A DNA stretch of 53,356 nucleotides from Frankia sp. AiPa1 (GTDB lineage Bacteria > Actinomycetota > Actinomycetes > Frankiales > Frankiaceae): the NCBI RefSeq assembly GCF_023243075.1, contig NZ_JALKFZ020000121.1:1-53356 (forward strand), given 5' to 3'. The position numbers and the translations under genes were made by a program. The notes under the pieces are model-generated. The model searched no databases. It was not told the DNA's origin and saw only the letters and a program-made list of their open reading frames with translations. Below, in pieces: positions 1-9,021 of this stretch. Positions within the stretch are counted from its first letter, which is position 1. Each line of letters opens with the position of its first letter.

Positions 1-188
1 TGGGTTGTGGCGGGCGCCGCCGGGGCGGCGGGGGGGGGGGGGGGGCGGGGGCGGCGGGGGCGGGGGGGGGGGGGGCGCCCCGCGGCCGCCCCCCCCCCCC
101 CCCCAGCGCGCGGATCTCCGCGCAGCCCAGCGCCGCGCGGCTGAACCACCGCGCGGTGACGTGAACGCGACGAGAAGGGACCAAAGGC
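1..188. repeat. G/C homopolymer-rich left edge, no gene
   Basis: The first 120 bases are almost pure G then C. There are runs of 16 G at 30-45, 14 G at 62-75 and 16 C at 89-104. The G-rich half can pair with the C-rich half or form a quadruplex. The ORF crossing it (from 5) is a shadow with poly-Gly/poly-Pro. Such perfect runs at a window edge may be a sequencing or scaffolding artefact. The last 16 bases carry the lpdA ribosome-binding site (AGAAGGGA at 173-180). Confidence 0.7.
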
Positions 189-1571
189 GTGGCGGACTCA
201 GCGGCCGGCCCCGTCGACCTGGTCGTCCTCGGCGGTGGCAGCGGCGGGTACGCCGCCGCGCTGCGCGCCGCCGAACTCGGCCTGAGCGTAGTTCTGATCG
301 AGAAGGACAAGCTCGGCGGCACCTGCCTGCACCGAGGATGCATCCCGACCAAGGCGCTGCTGCACTCGGCGGAGATCGTCGACAACATCAACGACAGCGA
401 GTCCTTCGGTATCCGCTCGACCTTCGACGGCATCGACATGGCGAAGGTCCACTCCTACAAGGACTCGGTCGTCGCGGGCCTGTTCAAGGGGCTGACCGGC
501 CTGGTGCGCTCGCGCGGCATCGAGGTCGTCGAGGGTTTCGGGCGGCTGGTGTCGCCGACCGCGGTCGCCGTCGGCGACCGGGTGATCTCCGGACGGCATG
601 TGCTGCTCGCCACCGGCTCGCAGCCAAAGACGCTGCCCGGGCTGGAGATCGACCACGAGCGGGTCATCACCAGCGACGACGCCCTGACGATCGACCGCGT
701 GCCGCAGTCCGTCGTCGTGCTCGGCGCCGGGGCGATCGGCTGCGAGTTCGCCTCGGTGTGGCGTTCGTACGGAGCCGAGGTGACGATCGTCGAGGCGCTG
801 GCGCACCTGGTTCCCCTTGAGGACGAGTCCAGCTCCCGGCTGCTGGAACGGGCGTTTCGCAAGCGCGGCATCGCGCTGGAGCTCGGCGCCCGATTCGCCG
901 GAGTGAAGACGACCGATCACGGGGTGACGGTGTCGCTGGAGAGCGGCACGACGATCGACGCCGAGTTGCTGCTCGTCTCGGTGGGCCGCGGGCCGGTGTC
1001 GGCGGGCCTCGGCTACGAGGACGTCGGCGTCGCCACCGACCGTGGTTACGTTCTGGTCGACCGGGACCTGCGTACGAACATCCCGACCATCTCGGCGCTG
1101 GGCGACCTGCGCCCAGGTCTGCAGCTCGCCCACGTCGGCTTCGCCGAGGGCATCTATGTGGCCGAGCGCCTCGCGGGGCAGCGCCCCGTCCCGGTGGACC
1201 ACGACAACATCCCCCGCGTCACCTACTCCCACCCCGAGGTCGCCTCGGTGGGGCTCACGGCGGCAGCGGCGCGGGAACGCCACGGCGAGATCCGTACCTA
1301 CACATACAACCTTGCCGGTAACGGCAAGGCGCAGATCCTGCGCACCGCCGGGGCCGTCACCCTGGTGGCGCTGCCCGATGGTCCCGTGGTCGGCGTCCAC
1401 ATGGTCGGCGACCGGGTCGGCGAGCTGATCGCCGAGGCGGAGCTCATCACGAACTGGGAGGCCTATCCCGCAGAGGTCGCCCAGCTCATCCACCCGCACC
1501 CCACGCTGTCGGAGGCGCTCGGCGAGGCCCATCTGGCACTGGCCGGAAAGCCGTTGCACGTCCACGGCTAG
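189..1571 (+). CDS. lpdA: Dihydrolipoamide dehydrogenase (E3)
   Basis: A 460-aa flavoprotein that reoxidises dihydrolipoamide on the lipoyl domains of 2-oxoacid dehydrogenase complexes and passes electrons to NAD+. The N-terminus has the FAD-binding GGGSGGYAAALRAA segment (about residues 15-28). The redox-active disulphide is Cys46/Cys51 in GGTCLHRGCIPTK. A second nucleotide-binding glycine motif (VVLGAGAIGCEFA) lies in the NAD domain. The C-terminal HPHPTLSE supplies the expected His437/Glu442 dyad. Length is normal for the family. The GTG start is preceded by AGAAGGGA. The E2 acyltransferase gene follows 220 bp downstream, as expected for a shared lipoyl-enzyme locus. Identification is firm; which complex or complexes it serves is inference. 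Confidence 0.95.
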   Translation: MADSAAGPVDLVVLGGGSGGYAAALRAAELGLSVVLIEKDKLGGTCLHRGCIPTKALLHSAEIVDNINDSESFGIRSTFDGIDMAKVHSYKDSVVAGLFKGLTGLVRSRGIEVVEGFGRLVSPTAVAVGDRVISGRHVLLATGSQPKTLPGLEIDHERVITSDDALTIDRVPQSVVVLGAGAIGCEFASVWRSYGAEVTIVEALAHLVPLEDESSSRLLERAFRKRGIALELGARFAGVKTTDHGVTVSLESGTTIDAELLLVSVGRGPVSAGLGYEDVGVATDRGYVLVDRDLRTNIPTISALGDLRPGLQLAHVGFAEGIYVAERLAGQRPVPVDHDNIPRVTYSHPEVASVGLTAAAARERHGEIRTYTYNLAGNGKAQILRTAGAVTLVALPDGPVVGVHMVGDRVGELIAEAELITNWEAYPAEVAQLIHPHPTLSEALGEAHLALAGKPLHVHG

Positions 1572-1791
1572 GCCGGCGACGACCGCTCCCCGCGGACGGC
1601 CATGGCCGCGCATAACGTGCCACGCCGCACCGCACTCGCACCGCACCGCAGGTAACGCCCGCGGCGGGAAACCGCCTTCAGCATGTAATGCCCAGTTCAA
1701 TCCGCCCCAGCAGGCAACGCCATAGCATCAAACGCCTCCGGCCGGCCGCTCTCGCGGTACATGCCGGATGCGACGAAGGAGTCGTTCCAGC

Positions 1792-3249
1792 ATGTCTGTA
1801 TCTGTCACGATGCCCCGGCTCGGGGAGAGTGTCTCCGAGGGAACCGTCACCCGTTGGCTGAAGCAGGAGGGCGAGCGCGTCGAGGCCGACGAACCGCTCC
1901 TCGAGGTCAGCACGGACAAGGTCGACACCGAGATCCCCGCCCCCGCGTCCGGTGTCATCAGCTCGATCAAGGTCGCCGAGGACGAGACCGTCGAGGTCGG
2001 CGTCGAGCTCGCGGTCATCGACGACGGCTCCGGCGGCGGCAGTGCCGCGCCCGCCGCCGAGGCCGCGACGCCCGCCGCACCCGAGCCGGAGCCCGAGCCC
2101 GAGCCGGCGAAGCCCGCCGCCGCAGCGCCGCCGCCCGCACCCACCCCGCCGCCCACGCCGGCCGCCGCGCCGGTCCGTGCCCCGGAGCCGGTGCCCGCCC
2201 AGGCATCGAGTGCTCCGGCACCGGCCGCCACCGCGAACGGTGACGGTGGCATCGGGCGCTACGTCACTCCGCTCGTCCGCAAGATGGCAGCAGAGTTCGG
2301 CATCGACCTCGCCGACGTGTCCGGCACCGGCCCGGGTGGGCGGATCACCAAGCAGGACATTCAGGATGCCGCCCGCGCAGGCGGTGCGGCACCCGCACCC
2401 GCACCCGCCGCCGCACCGGCACCGGCACCGGCCGCGACGGCTGCCCCGACCGCCCCGGCACCGATCGCCCCGGCCGCGGCCGCGCCAGCTGCCGCCGCAC
2501 CCGCGGCGTCTGCCGTCCCGGCGCCTGTCCGTGGCCGCACGGAGAAGCTGTCCCGGCTGCGGGCCCTGGTCGCCCGGCGGATGGTCGAGTCGCTGCAGAT
2601 CAGCGCCCAGCTGACCACTGTCGTCGAGGCGGACGTCACCCGTATCGCGAAGCTGCGCGACCGGGCGAAGGGCGGCTTCCAGTCCCGCGAGGGGCTCAAG
2701 TTGTCGTTCCTGCCCTTCTTCGCGCTCGCGACCTGCGAGGCGCTGCGCGAGTTCCCACAGCTCAACGCCAGCATCGACGTCGACGCGGGAACCGTCACCT
2801 ACCACGGCGAGGAGAATCTCGGCATCGCCGTGGATTCCGAGCGCGGTCTCGTCGTGCCGGTCATTCACCACGGCGGTGACCTGAACCTGACCGGCCTGGC
2901 CCGCAAGATCGATGATCTGGCCAGTCGCACCCGCTCCAACAAGATCTCCCCCGACGAGCTGGGCGGCGGAACGTTCACCCTGACGAACACCGGCAGCCGC
3001 GGCGCCCTGTTCGACACGCCGATCATCAACCAGCCGCAGGTCGGCATCCTCGGCACTGGAATCGTGACCAAGAAGCCGGCGGTCATCGACGACCCCGACC
3101 TCGGCGAGATCATCGCGGTGCGGTCGACGGTCTACCTGTCGCTCACCTACGACCACCGCATCGTCGATGGCGCGGACGCCGCCCGCTTCCTGACATTCAT
3201 CAAGCGGCGGCTCGAGGAGGGCGCCTTCGAGGCCGACCTGGGCCTCTGA
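1792..3249 (+). CDS. sucB: Dihydrolipoamide acyltransferase (E2 of 2-oxoacid dehydrogenase)
   Basis: A 485-aa E2 core protein that carries acyl groups on lipoyl-lysine and transfers them to CoA. It has one lipoyl domain (residues 1-80, lipoyl Lys43 in STDKVDTE). Long Ala/Pro linkers follow, then a peripheral-subunit binding domain ([20 protein letters not shown] and after) and a C-terminal catalytic domain with [12 protein letters not shown] near the end. The start is ATG 1792, which directly precedes the lipoyl domain and has GAAGGAG at 1775-1781; the frame opens upstream but only with an Arg/Ser leader. In actinobacteria the E2 in this neighbourhood (DlaT of M. tuberculosis) is shared by the pyruvate and 2-oxoglutarate complexes, so the symbol could equally be dlaT. 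lipB and lipA, which make its cofactor, lie 4 kb downstream. Confidence 0.93.
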   Translation: MSVSVTMPRLGESVSEGTVTRWLKQEGERVEADEPLLEVSTDKVDTEIPAPASGVISSIKVAEDETVEVGVELAVIDDGSGGGSAAPAAEAATPAAPEPEPEPEPAKPAAAAPPPAPTPPPTPAAAPVRAPEPVPAQASSAPAPAATANGDGGIGRYVTPLVRKMAAEFGIDLADVSGTGPGGRITKQDIQDAARAGGAAPAPAPAAAPAPAPAATAAPTAPAPIAPAAAAPAAAAPAASAVPAPVRGRTEKLSRLRALVARRMVESLQISAQLTTVVEADVTRIAKLRDRAKGGFQSREGLKLSFLPFFALATCEALREFPQLNASIDVDAGTVTYHGEENLGIAVDSERGLVVPVIHHGGDLNLTGLARKIDDLASRTRSNKISPDELGGGTFTLTNTGSRGALFDTPIINQPQVGILGTGIVTKKPAVIDDPDLGEIIAVRSTVYLSLTYDHRIVDGADAARFLTFIKRRLEEGAFEADLGL

Positions 3250-3298
3250 CCGCGCTGACCTTCGGCGGCACTGGCGCCGGTCCGCGCCTACGGCAGGT

Positions 3299-3343
3299 CG
3301 TGGCCGGTCGGCCGTCTCGCGTCGGGGACGGAGACCGGCCACG
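3299..3343 (+). terminator. Inverted repeat abutting a start codon
   Basis: Arms CGTGGCCGGTC (3299-3309) and GACCGGCCACG (3333-3343) are perfect 11-bp complements. Inner CCGTC and GACGG pairs extend the stem. The right arm ends exactly at the ATG of the next gene. It could terminate the E2 transcript or fold over the ribosome-binding region of the epimerase gene. No T-tract follows, so terminator is only one reading. Confidence 0.5.
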
Positions 3344-4264
3344 ATGGTCGCCATGCGCATCGTGGTGACCGGGGCTTCCGGTCTGATCGGCTCGGCGCTC
3401 GTGCCCGCCCTGCGCGCCGACGGGCATGAGGTGAACGTCCTGGTGCGGCGCCCGCCCCGCGCCGGCGGCGAGATCGCGTGGGATCCGGCGGCCGGCCGGC
3501 TGGACCCGGCGGCGCTGGCCGGTGTCGACGCCGCGGTGCACCTCGCTGGCGCCGGCGTCGGCGACCACCGGTGGACGGCCTCCTACCGGCGCACGCTGCG
3601 GGACAGCCGGATCGCCGGCACCGAACTGCTGGCCCGGACGCTCGCCGGACTCGACCCGCGGCCACGGGTGCTGCTTTCCGGCAGCGCGATCGGCTGGTAT
3701 GGCATCGACGCCGGCGCCGCCACGGGCCCGCTCGACGAGTCGGCGCCGGCCGGGGACGGGTTTCTCGCCCGTCTGGTCGAGGACTGGGAGGCCGCCGCCC
3801 AGCCGGCCCGGGAGGCGGGGATCCGAGTCTGCACGCTGCGCACCGGAATCGTGCTCGCGCCCGACGGTGGGGTGCTTGCCCGCCAACTGCCGCTGTTCCG
3901 CCTTGGACTCGGCGGACGGCTCGGGTCGGGCCGGCAGTGGCTGAGCTGGATCGCGCTGCCCGACCATGTCGGGGCGGTTCGCTTCCTGCTCGCCACCCAG
4001 CCGGTGTCGGGCCCGGTCAATCTGGTGGCCCCCGAACCAGTGACCAACGCCCGGTTCACCTCCGCACTGGCTGGCGCACTGCACCGGCCAGCGTTCGCCG
4101 CGGTACCCCGGGCCGCCCTACGCCTGGCACTCGGCGAGTTCGCCGACGAGGGAGTGCTGGCCTCCCAGCGTCTGGCGCCGACCGTCCTGACCACCGCGGG
4201 TTTCCGCTTCGCCCACAACGACATCGACGGCGCACTGCGGTCGATCCTGACCAGTCGATCCTGA
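3344..4264 (+). CDS. TIGR01777 family NAD(P)-binding epimerase-like protein
   Basis: A 306-aa extended-SDR protein of the YfcH/SulA-like TIGR01777 family. The Rossmann motif GASGLIGSAL is at the N-terminus, followed by the family signatures VNLVAPEPVTN and HRPAFAAVPRAALRLALGEFADE (quoted in parts) towards the C-terminus. The substrate is unknown for the family. The start is either ATG 3344 or ATG 3353 (MRIVVTGASG); the second gives a more typical N-terminus. Its place after the E2 gene and before lipB matches Rv2216 in M. tuberculosis, which suggests an old but uncharacterised association with lipoyl metabolism. It converges with the pseudokinase gene. Confidence 0.88.
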   Translation: MVAMRIVVTGASGLIGSALVPALRADGHEVNVLVRRPPRAGGEIAWDPAAGRLDPAALAGVDAAVHLAGAGVGDHRWTASYRRTLRDSRIAGTELLARTLAGLDPRPRVLLSGSAIGWYGIDAGAATGPLDESAPAGDGFLARLVEDWEAAAQPAREAGIRVCTLRTGIVLAPDGGVLARQLPLFRLGLGGRLGSGRQWLSWIALPDHVGAVRFLLATQPVSGPVNLVAPEPVTNARFTSALAGALHRPAFAAVPRAALRLALGEFADEGVLASQRLAPTVLTTAGFRFAHNDIDGALRSILTSRS

Positions 4265-4296
4265 CCAGGTGACCATGACCTGCTGCTCCTGGTCAG
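4261..4296. terminator. Stem-loop between convergent genes
   Basis: CTGACCAGG (4261-4269) pairs with CCTGGTCAG (4288-4296) across an 18-base loop in the short gap between the convergent epimerase and pseudokinase genes. It is placed to end both transcripts. CTGACCAG also recurs as direct copies nearby. Confidence 0.5.
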
Positions 4297-4306
4297 ACGT
4301 CTCTGG

Positions 4307-6223
4307 TCAGTTGACGACGTTGAGCGACTGCGACACCCGCCAGCCCACCGTGGTGTGCTGGAGTACGAGGTCGCGCTGGACCGGCGCCTTCGCGTCCTGG
4401 TGGCCGATGACCTGTCCGCCGGCATCGAGGAAGTCGTAGCTTTCCAGCCGGTCGGTGACCCGCAGGAGGGTCTGCCCTGAACTGCTGGACCGCACCTGCA
4501 GCGCGAGGATCTCGGTCCGCAGCGGCGAGGAGTGCGCGCCACGGCCGACGATCGTGCGGATCAGCTGCACGTCGCTGTTGTAGGCCTGGCTGCCAGGCAC
4601 GTCCGAGTCCGCCAGCAGCACCTCCTTGCCCTGTTCGAACGCCCGGCTGCGGGCCGCGTTGAGCCCACCGAGGACACCGCGCCAGACCTGCTCGGGAGAC
4701 TGCCCGGCGACCGGGGAGGCCGTCGGCTGGCCCGCGGGCGCGGACGTCGCCTGGGCGGCTCCCGCGGCGGCGGAGGCCGATGGCCGCCCGGAAGCGGGTG
4801 ACGCGGACCGCGCCGGACCGCCATCGTCGGAGGGGTTGGTCAGCAACAGCACCGCGGCCACGACGGCGACGAACAGCCCCACGCCGGCGGTCGCCGGGAG
4901 CAACCAGCCTCGTTTCGGTGCTCCCTCGCGCCGCGGCCTGCGGGCCGAGCCGGAGGACCCGCCTGGCCGGGGCGCGGATCCGGCTGAACCGCGCCCCGGC
5001 CCCGCGTCGGTCGCCGACGGCCCCGCGGACGGCCCCGATTCCGACTCCTCGACACCGCCGGCGGCCCGGCGGTCGCGGGCCGCTGCCGCGGGGCCGTGGC
5101 CACTCGCCCGCGCCGCACGGCGCGTCGGCGTTGAGCGCCGCGGTGGCGGCGGCAACGAGTCGAGCAGTTCCCCGGCCGCCACGGCGGTGGCGCCGGTGGC
5201 TCCCCGGCCCGGTCGCCCGGACTCTCCCCGCCCGGCGCCCTCGCCCCCGCGGGTGCCGTCACCCCCCTGGCCGAGGCGGGCGCCGCCCAACAGCCGCGGT
5301 CGTGCGTCCCCGTCCTGCGCCACATCCGGCGGCACCGGCCGGGACGGCTGGCGGGCCGAGCGCCGCCCGGTGGCCGGCGGCTCGCTCGGTGCGGTCTCGG
5401 TGACCGGACCCCCGGTCTGTGCCGGAGCCGAGGAGCCCTGACCGGAGGGCACCGCGGCGGGGAGATCGGGCAGATCGAGCCGGACGGGCAGCGGTGTCGC
5501 GCTCCGGGCGAGCGCCGCGGCCACATCGTCGGCGCTCGGCCGCCGGTGGGCATCGTCGACCATCGCCGTGGCCAGAGCCACCGCCACCGCGGCCGCGTCC
5601 GGCCCGGTGGCCTCGCGCATCGACTCGAGCAGCATCGTCGCCAGGTCGTACACATCGCCCGCGGCCACCGTGGCGACCGCGGGCGACATGGGCGCGGTCC
5701 GCCCGGGGTCGGCCAGACCTGCGACTCCCAGCCCCACGAGCACCGGTCGACCGGTCGGCTCGAGCAGGATGTCCTCGCGGGCGAGCCGGCCGTGGACGAT
5801 GCCGGCGGCGTGTGCGGCTCCCAGCGCCTGCGCGATCGGCAGACCGACGGTCACCACCTCGCCGGGGTCGAGCGCACCGCGGGCCGAGAGCAGCCGGGCG
5901 AGGCTGACCGCCCCGCTGACCGGCCCGGTGATCAGGGCCAGACCATCGGACGTCGGCAGCGCCATGATCACCGGGACCAGATGGGGATGGCTGAACCCGG
6001 TGAGCCCCTGCGCCGCAGCGAGAGCTGCCGAGCGCAACACCGGGTCGGGCGCCAGGCGCACCCGCCGCACGACGCACTCGGCGCCGGACTGCTCGATCTG
6101 CCCGGCCCACAGCTCACCGGCACCGGCGTCCCGCAGGCGTGAGCGCACACTCACGCCTGGCACATCGGGTGTGCCGCCGGCTCGCCGGGCCGGCCTGCCC
6201 GCGGGATCGTCCGAGAAGGTCAC
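4307..6223 (-). CDS. Membrane-anchored protein kinase-like pseudokinase
   Basis: The protein reads as an N-terminal kinase-like fold, a Pro/Ser/Arg-rich linker, one membrane helix (LLPATAGVGLFVAVVAAVLL) and an outer C-terminal domain of about 150 residues. The kinase part keeps the overall pattern (HPHLVPVI; AHAAGIVHGRLAREDILL) but lacks the catalytic residues. The HRD triad is HGR, the DFG position reads GLG, and the beta-3 lysine appears to be Arg. It is therefore probably catalytically dead and used for ligand sensing or scaffolding. The start is uncertain: GTG 6223 is used here; GTG codons near 6163 also precede the conserved part, and an ATG at 6376 would overlap the divergent peptidase gene. 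The whole open frame is 689 codons. No ligand or partner can be named from the sequence. Confidence 0.72.
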   Translation of the reverse strand: MTFSDDPAGRPARRAGGTPDVPGVSVRSRLRDAGAGELWAGQIEQSGAECVVRRVRLAPDPVLRSAALAAAQGLTGFSHPHLVPVIMALPTSDGLALITGPVSGAVSLARLLSARGALDPGEVVTVGLPIAQALGAAHAAGIVHGRLAREDILLEPTGRPVLVGLGVAGLADPGRTAPMSPAVATVAAGDVYDLATMLLESMREATGPDAAAVAVALATAMVDDAHRRPSADDVAAALARSATPLPVRLDLPDLPAAVPSGQGSSAPAQTGGPVTETAPSEPPATGRRSARQPSRPVPPDVAQDGDARPRLLGGARLGQGGDGTRGGEGAGRGESGRPGRGATGATAVAAGELLDSLPPPPRRSTPTRRAARASGHGPAAAARDRRAAGGVEESESGPSAGPSATDAGPGRGSAGSAPRPGGSSGSARRPRREGAPKRGWLLPATAGVGLFVAVVAAVLLLTNPSDDGGPARSASPASGRPSASAAAGAAQATSAPAGQPTASPVAGQSPEQVWRGVLGGLNAARSRAFEQGKEVLLADSDVPGSQAYNSDVQLIRTIVGRGAHSSPLRTEILALQVRSSSSGQTLLRVTDRLESYDFLDAGGQVIGHQDAKAPVQRDLVLQHTTVGWRVSQSLNVVN

Positions 6224-6275
6224 AAGTAGCGACGCTAGGCTCAAAACCGGCGGGGCAGCAGGCTTCTCGACCAGT

Positions 6276-6315
6276 TGTGGATAACTTTTTACGATCTCCT
6301 GGCCGGTTGTCCACG
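6276..6315. promoter_or_regulatory. Pair of DnaA-box-like 9-mers
   Basis: TGTGGATAA at 6276-6284 is the exact complement of the DnaA box TTATCCACA. TTGTCCACG at 6307-6315 is one base from the actinobacterial form TTGTCCACA. They are in opposite orientation, 22 bases apart, around an AT-rich CTTTTTACGAT stretch. This is the divergent promoter region of the pseudokinase and peptidase E genes. A regulatory or titration role is inference; two sites do not make an origin. Confidence 0.4.
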
Positions 6316-6359
6316 CAGCCCGCGCCGACGACCAGCCGACGACCAGAAAGCGATGCGCC

Positions 6360-7103
6360 GTGCAGATCCTCGCCACCAGCGCCGGTTTCGTCCCCGACGG
6401 CCGCTACGGCGCGCGGGTCGGCCCCGTCCTCACCCACGCCCTCACCCTGTCGGGTGCTGGGCCGCGCCCGCGGGTCTGCCTGTTGCAGACCGCCCTCGGT
6501 GACGACCAGGCCGCCTACGCCCGGGGCTACGCGGCGTTCAACCGGGACCGCCCGGACGTGCGGCTGTCCCATCTGGCCCTGTTCCCGATGCCGAACATCC
6601 CGGACATCCGGGCCCATGTGCTGGCCCAGGACGTGGTGTGGGTCGGCGGCGGAAGCGTCGCGAACCTGCTGGCGGTCTGGCGGGCGCACGGGCTCGGCGA
6701 GATCCTGCGCGAGGCGTGGCAGGCCGGCGTCGTCCTTGGTGGGGTGTCCGCCGGGTCGCTGTGCTGGCATGTCGGTGGCACCACCGACTCGTTCGGCCCG
6801 GACCTGCGTCCGGTGACGAACGGGCTGGGCCTGCTGCCGTTCAGCAACACTCCGCACTACGACTCCGAGCCGGGCCGGCGTCCGCTCTACCAGCGGCTCG
6901 TCGCCGACGGCACGCTTCCCGCCGGCTGGGCCACCGACGACGGCGTCGGGCTGCACTTTCAGGGGACCGAGCTGGTGGAGGCGGTGGCCGACCGGCCCAA
7001 CGCCCGTGCCTGGCGGGTCGAGCCTGGACCGGACGGCGGCGTGGTCGAGACCCCGGTCGAGCCCAGGCTGCTGGCAGGGGCGTCCAAGGGTGATTCCCAG
7101 TAG
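6360..7103 (+). CDS. pepE: Peptidase E-like serine peptidase (S51 family)
   Basis: A 247-aa protein of the S51 dipeptidase E/cyanophycinase superfamily. The nucleophile elbow is GGVSAGS with Ser130. The preceding [15 protein letters not shown] strand-turn and the following THYDSEP-like segment ([13 protein letters not shown]) are typical. Family members cleave N-terminal Asp-X dipeptides; the substrate here is unverified. The GTG start at 6360 gives the usual N-terminus ([10 protein letters not shown]) and has only a weak AGAAAG upstream. It diverges from the pseudokinase gene, with the DnaA-box-like sites between them. It has no counterpart at this place in the M. tuberculosis block, so it is a local addition. 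Confidence 0.85.
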   Translation: MQILATSAGFVPDGRYGARVGPVLTHALTLSGAGPRPRVCLLQTALGDDQAAYARGYAAFNRDRPDVRLSHLALFPMPNIPDIRAHVLAQDVVWVGGGSVANLLAVWRAHGLGEILREAWQAGVVLGGVSAGSLCWHVGGTTDSFGPDLRPVTNGLGLLPFSNTPHYDSEPGRRPLYQRLVADGTLPAGWATDDGVGLHFQGTELVEAVADRPNARAWRVEPGPDGGVVETPVEPRLLAGASKGDSQ

Positions 7104-7184
7104 CGAGATCGTACGTTCCCGCCGCGACGGAGCACACCCCGCGCGCAGTCCGGACAGCCGACGGGCGGGGCGTACGCTTTTGGG

Positions 7185-7931
7185 GTGGACGTGCTCAGGC
7201 TGGCCGTGGTCCCCTACCGCGAGGCGTGGGACCTGCAGCGCTCCCTCGCCGAGGCCCGCGTGGCCGACGAGGTGGACGACACCCTCATCCTGGTCGAACA
7301 TCCCAGCGTCTACACGGCGGGCCGGCGCACCCAGCCCTTCGAGCGGCCGCTGGACGGCACCGAGGTGATCGATGTCGACCGGGGCGGTCGCATCACCTGG
7401 CACGGCCCCGGCCAGATCGTCGGCTATCCGATCCTGAAACTGCCTCGCCCGCTCGATGTGGTGGCCTACGTCCGTGCCCTGGAGCAGGCGCTGATCGATA
7501 CCTGCGCCGAGTTCGGCCTGCGGACCCGCCGGGTCGAGGGCCGCAGCGGCGTCTGGACCGCGGATGGCCAGCGCAAGATCGCCGCGATCGGTGTACGGGT
7601 GCGCCGCGCCGTCACCACCCATGGTTACGCCCTGAACTGCCTGACCAAGCCGGACGGCTTCGGCCAGATCGTGCCCTGCGGGATCGCCGACGCCGGGGTG
7701 ACGAGCCTGTCCGCCGAGCTCGGCCGGCCCGTGACCGTCGCCGATGCCCGTCCGGTGCTGGAGCGGCACACCGTCGCCGTGCTCGGCCGATATCTCGGTG
7801 GGCGTCATCTCGGGGACCGCGTCACCGCCCAGGTCGAGTCGGCGGATTCCCCCGTCCGTGGCGGACAACCCGGCCGGTCCACCGGTCCACGGCGGGAACC
7901 GACTGGCCGACCCGAGGAGCTGGTGGGATGA
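7185..7931 (+). CDS. lipB: Octanoyltransferase LipB
   Basis: A 248-aa cytosolic enzyme that moves the octanoyl group from acyl carrier protein to the target lysine of lipoyl domains, the first step of lipoate assembly. Signature segments are [13 protein letters not shown], the [17 protein letters not shown] block, [17 protein letters not shown] with the conserved Lys, and [14 protein letters not shown] with the acyl-accepting Cys. The GTG start fits the family N-terminus. The stop overlaps the lipA start (ATGA), so the two are translationally coupled. Substrates are probably the E2 encoded 4 kb upstream and other lipoyl proteins such as GcvH. Confidence 0.95.
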   Translation: MDVLRLAVVPYREAWDLQRSLAEARVADEVDDTLILVEHPSVYTAGRRTQPFERPLDGTEVIDVDRGGRITWHGPGQIVGYPILKLPRPLDVVAYVRALEQALIDTCAEFGLRTRRVEGRSGVWTADGQRKIAAIGVRVRRAVTTHGYALNCLTKPDGFGQIVPCGIADAGVTSLSAELGRPVTVADARPVLERHTVAVLGRYLGGRHLGDRVTAQVESADSPVRGGQPGRSTGPRREPTGRPEELVG

Positions 7932-8911
7932 CCGTCGCGCCGGAGGGCCGTTCACTGCTGCGCCTGGAGGTCCGCAACGCGCGGACCCCGATCGAGCGCA
8001 AGCCCCCGTGGATCCGCACCCGGATGCGCACCGGCCCCGAGTACCAGGACCTCAAGGGCCTCGTGCGGGGCGCCGGGCTGCACACGGTGTGCGAGGAGGC
8101 GGGCTGCCCGAACATCTACGAATGCTGGGAGGACCGGGAGGCGACGTTCCTGATCGGCGGGGACGTGTGCACCCGGCGGTGTGACTTCTGCCAGATCGAC
8201 TCGGGCCGTCCCACCCCGCTGGACGCCGACGAGCCACGGCGGGTCGCCGAGTCCGTGCGCACCATGGGCCTGCGTTACGCCACCGTCACCGGGGTTGCCC
8301 GCGATGACCTCACCGATGGCGGCGCCTGGCTCTATGCCGAGACGGTCCGCAAGATCCACGAGCTCTCCCCCGAGACCGGGGTCGAGGTGCTGATTCCGGA
8401 CTTCGGCGCCCGGCCCGACCAGCTCGGCGAGGTCTTCGCCGCCGAGCCCGAGGTGCTCGCGCACAACCTCGAGACCGTACCGCGGATCTTCCGGCGCATC
8501 CGCCCGGCATTCCGTTACGAGCGTTCGCTCGACGTGCTGCGCCAGGCTCGCGCGGCGGGGCTGGTGACCAAGTCGAACCTCATCCTGGGCCTCGGCGAGA
8601 CGCCCGACGAGGTGCACGCGGCGATGCGGGACCTGCACGACGCCGGATGCGAGCTGCTCACTGTCACCCAGTACCTGCGACCCACCCCGCGGCATCATCC
8701 GGTGGAGCGCTGGGTGCGCCCCGAGGAGTTCCTCCGCTGGGAGCAGGCCGGCGCCGAGCTCGGGTTCGCCGGGGTGATGTCCGGCCCACTGGTCCGCTCC
8801 TCCTACCGGGCCGGCCGGCTGTATCAGCAGGCCATCACCGCACGTGGCGAAGATCCTGACCGGATGTCCGAATTTCCCCCGAGCAAACCCGTGACTTCTC
8901 ACACGCAGTGA
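7928..8911 (+). CDS. lipA: Lipoyl synthase LipA
   Basis: A 327-aa radical-SAM enzyme that inserts two sulphur atoms into protein-bound octanoyl chains to give lipoyl cofactor. It has two iron-sulphur motifs: the auxiliary cluster cysteines Cys55, Cys60 and Cys66 ([12 protein letters not shown]) and the radical-SAM cysteines Cys81, Cys85 and Cys88 (CTRRCDFC). The late [11 protein letters not shown] segment carries the serine that ligates the auxiliary cluster in the family. Length is normal. The ATG overlaps the lipB stop by four bases. Confidence 0.96.
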   Translation: MTVAPEGRSLLRLEVRNARTPIERKPPWIRTRMRTGPEYQDLKGLVRGAGLHTVCEEAGCPNIYECWEDREATFLIGGDVCTRRCDFCQIDSGRPTPLDADEPRRVAESVRTMGLRYATVTGVARDDLTDGGAWLYAETVRKIHELSPETGVEVLIPDFGARPDQLGEVFAAEPEVLAHNLETVPRIFRRIRPAFRYERSLDVLRQARAAGLVTKSNLILGLGETPDEVHAAMRDLHDAGCELLTVTQYLRPTPRHHPVERWVRPEEFLRWEQAGAELGFAGVMSGPLVRSSYRAGRLYQQAITARGEDPDRMSEFPPSKPVTSHTQ

Positions 8912-8920
8912 TGGTGAGCC

Positions 8921-8957
8921 TGGTGGCCACCCCCGGACGGGGGTTAGGGTGGCACCA
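8921..8957 (+). terminator. Stem-loop after lipA
   Basis: TGGTGGCCACCCCC and the downstream GGGGG-TTA-GGGTGGCACCA form a long GC-rich imperfect hairpin ten bases after the lipA stop. It lacks a clear U-tract, which is common for actinobacterial terminators. Confidence 0.6.
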
Positions 8958-9021
8958 CAGGTTCACCCCAGGTCACCAATGAGCTCACTCCAGGTCGCGA
9001 TGGGTCTGTGTTCGCGGCCGA

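Noticed and set aside
198..1700. 500-codon minus-strand ORF over lpdA
   Set aside because: It is an antisense shadow of a firmly identified gene; the translation is low-complexity with no domain.
6276..6315. Replication origin
   Set aside because: Only two DnaA-like boxes and no dnaA, dnaN or extended AT-rich unwinding region.
4307..6376. Annotating the kinase-like protein as an active Ser/Thr kinase
   Set aside because: The catalytic HRD and DFG motifs are replaced by HGR and GLG.
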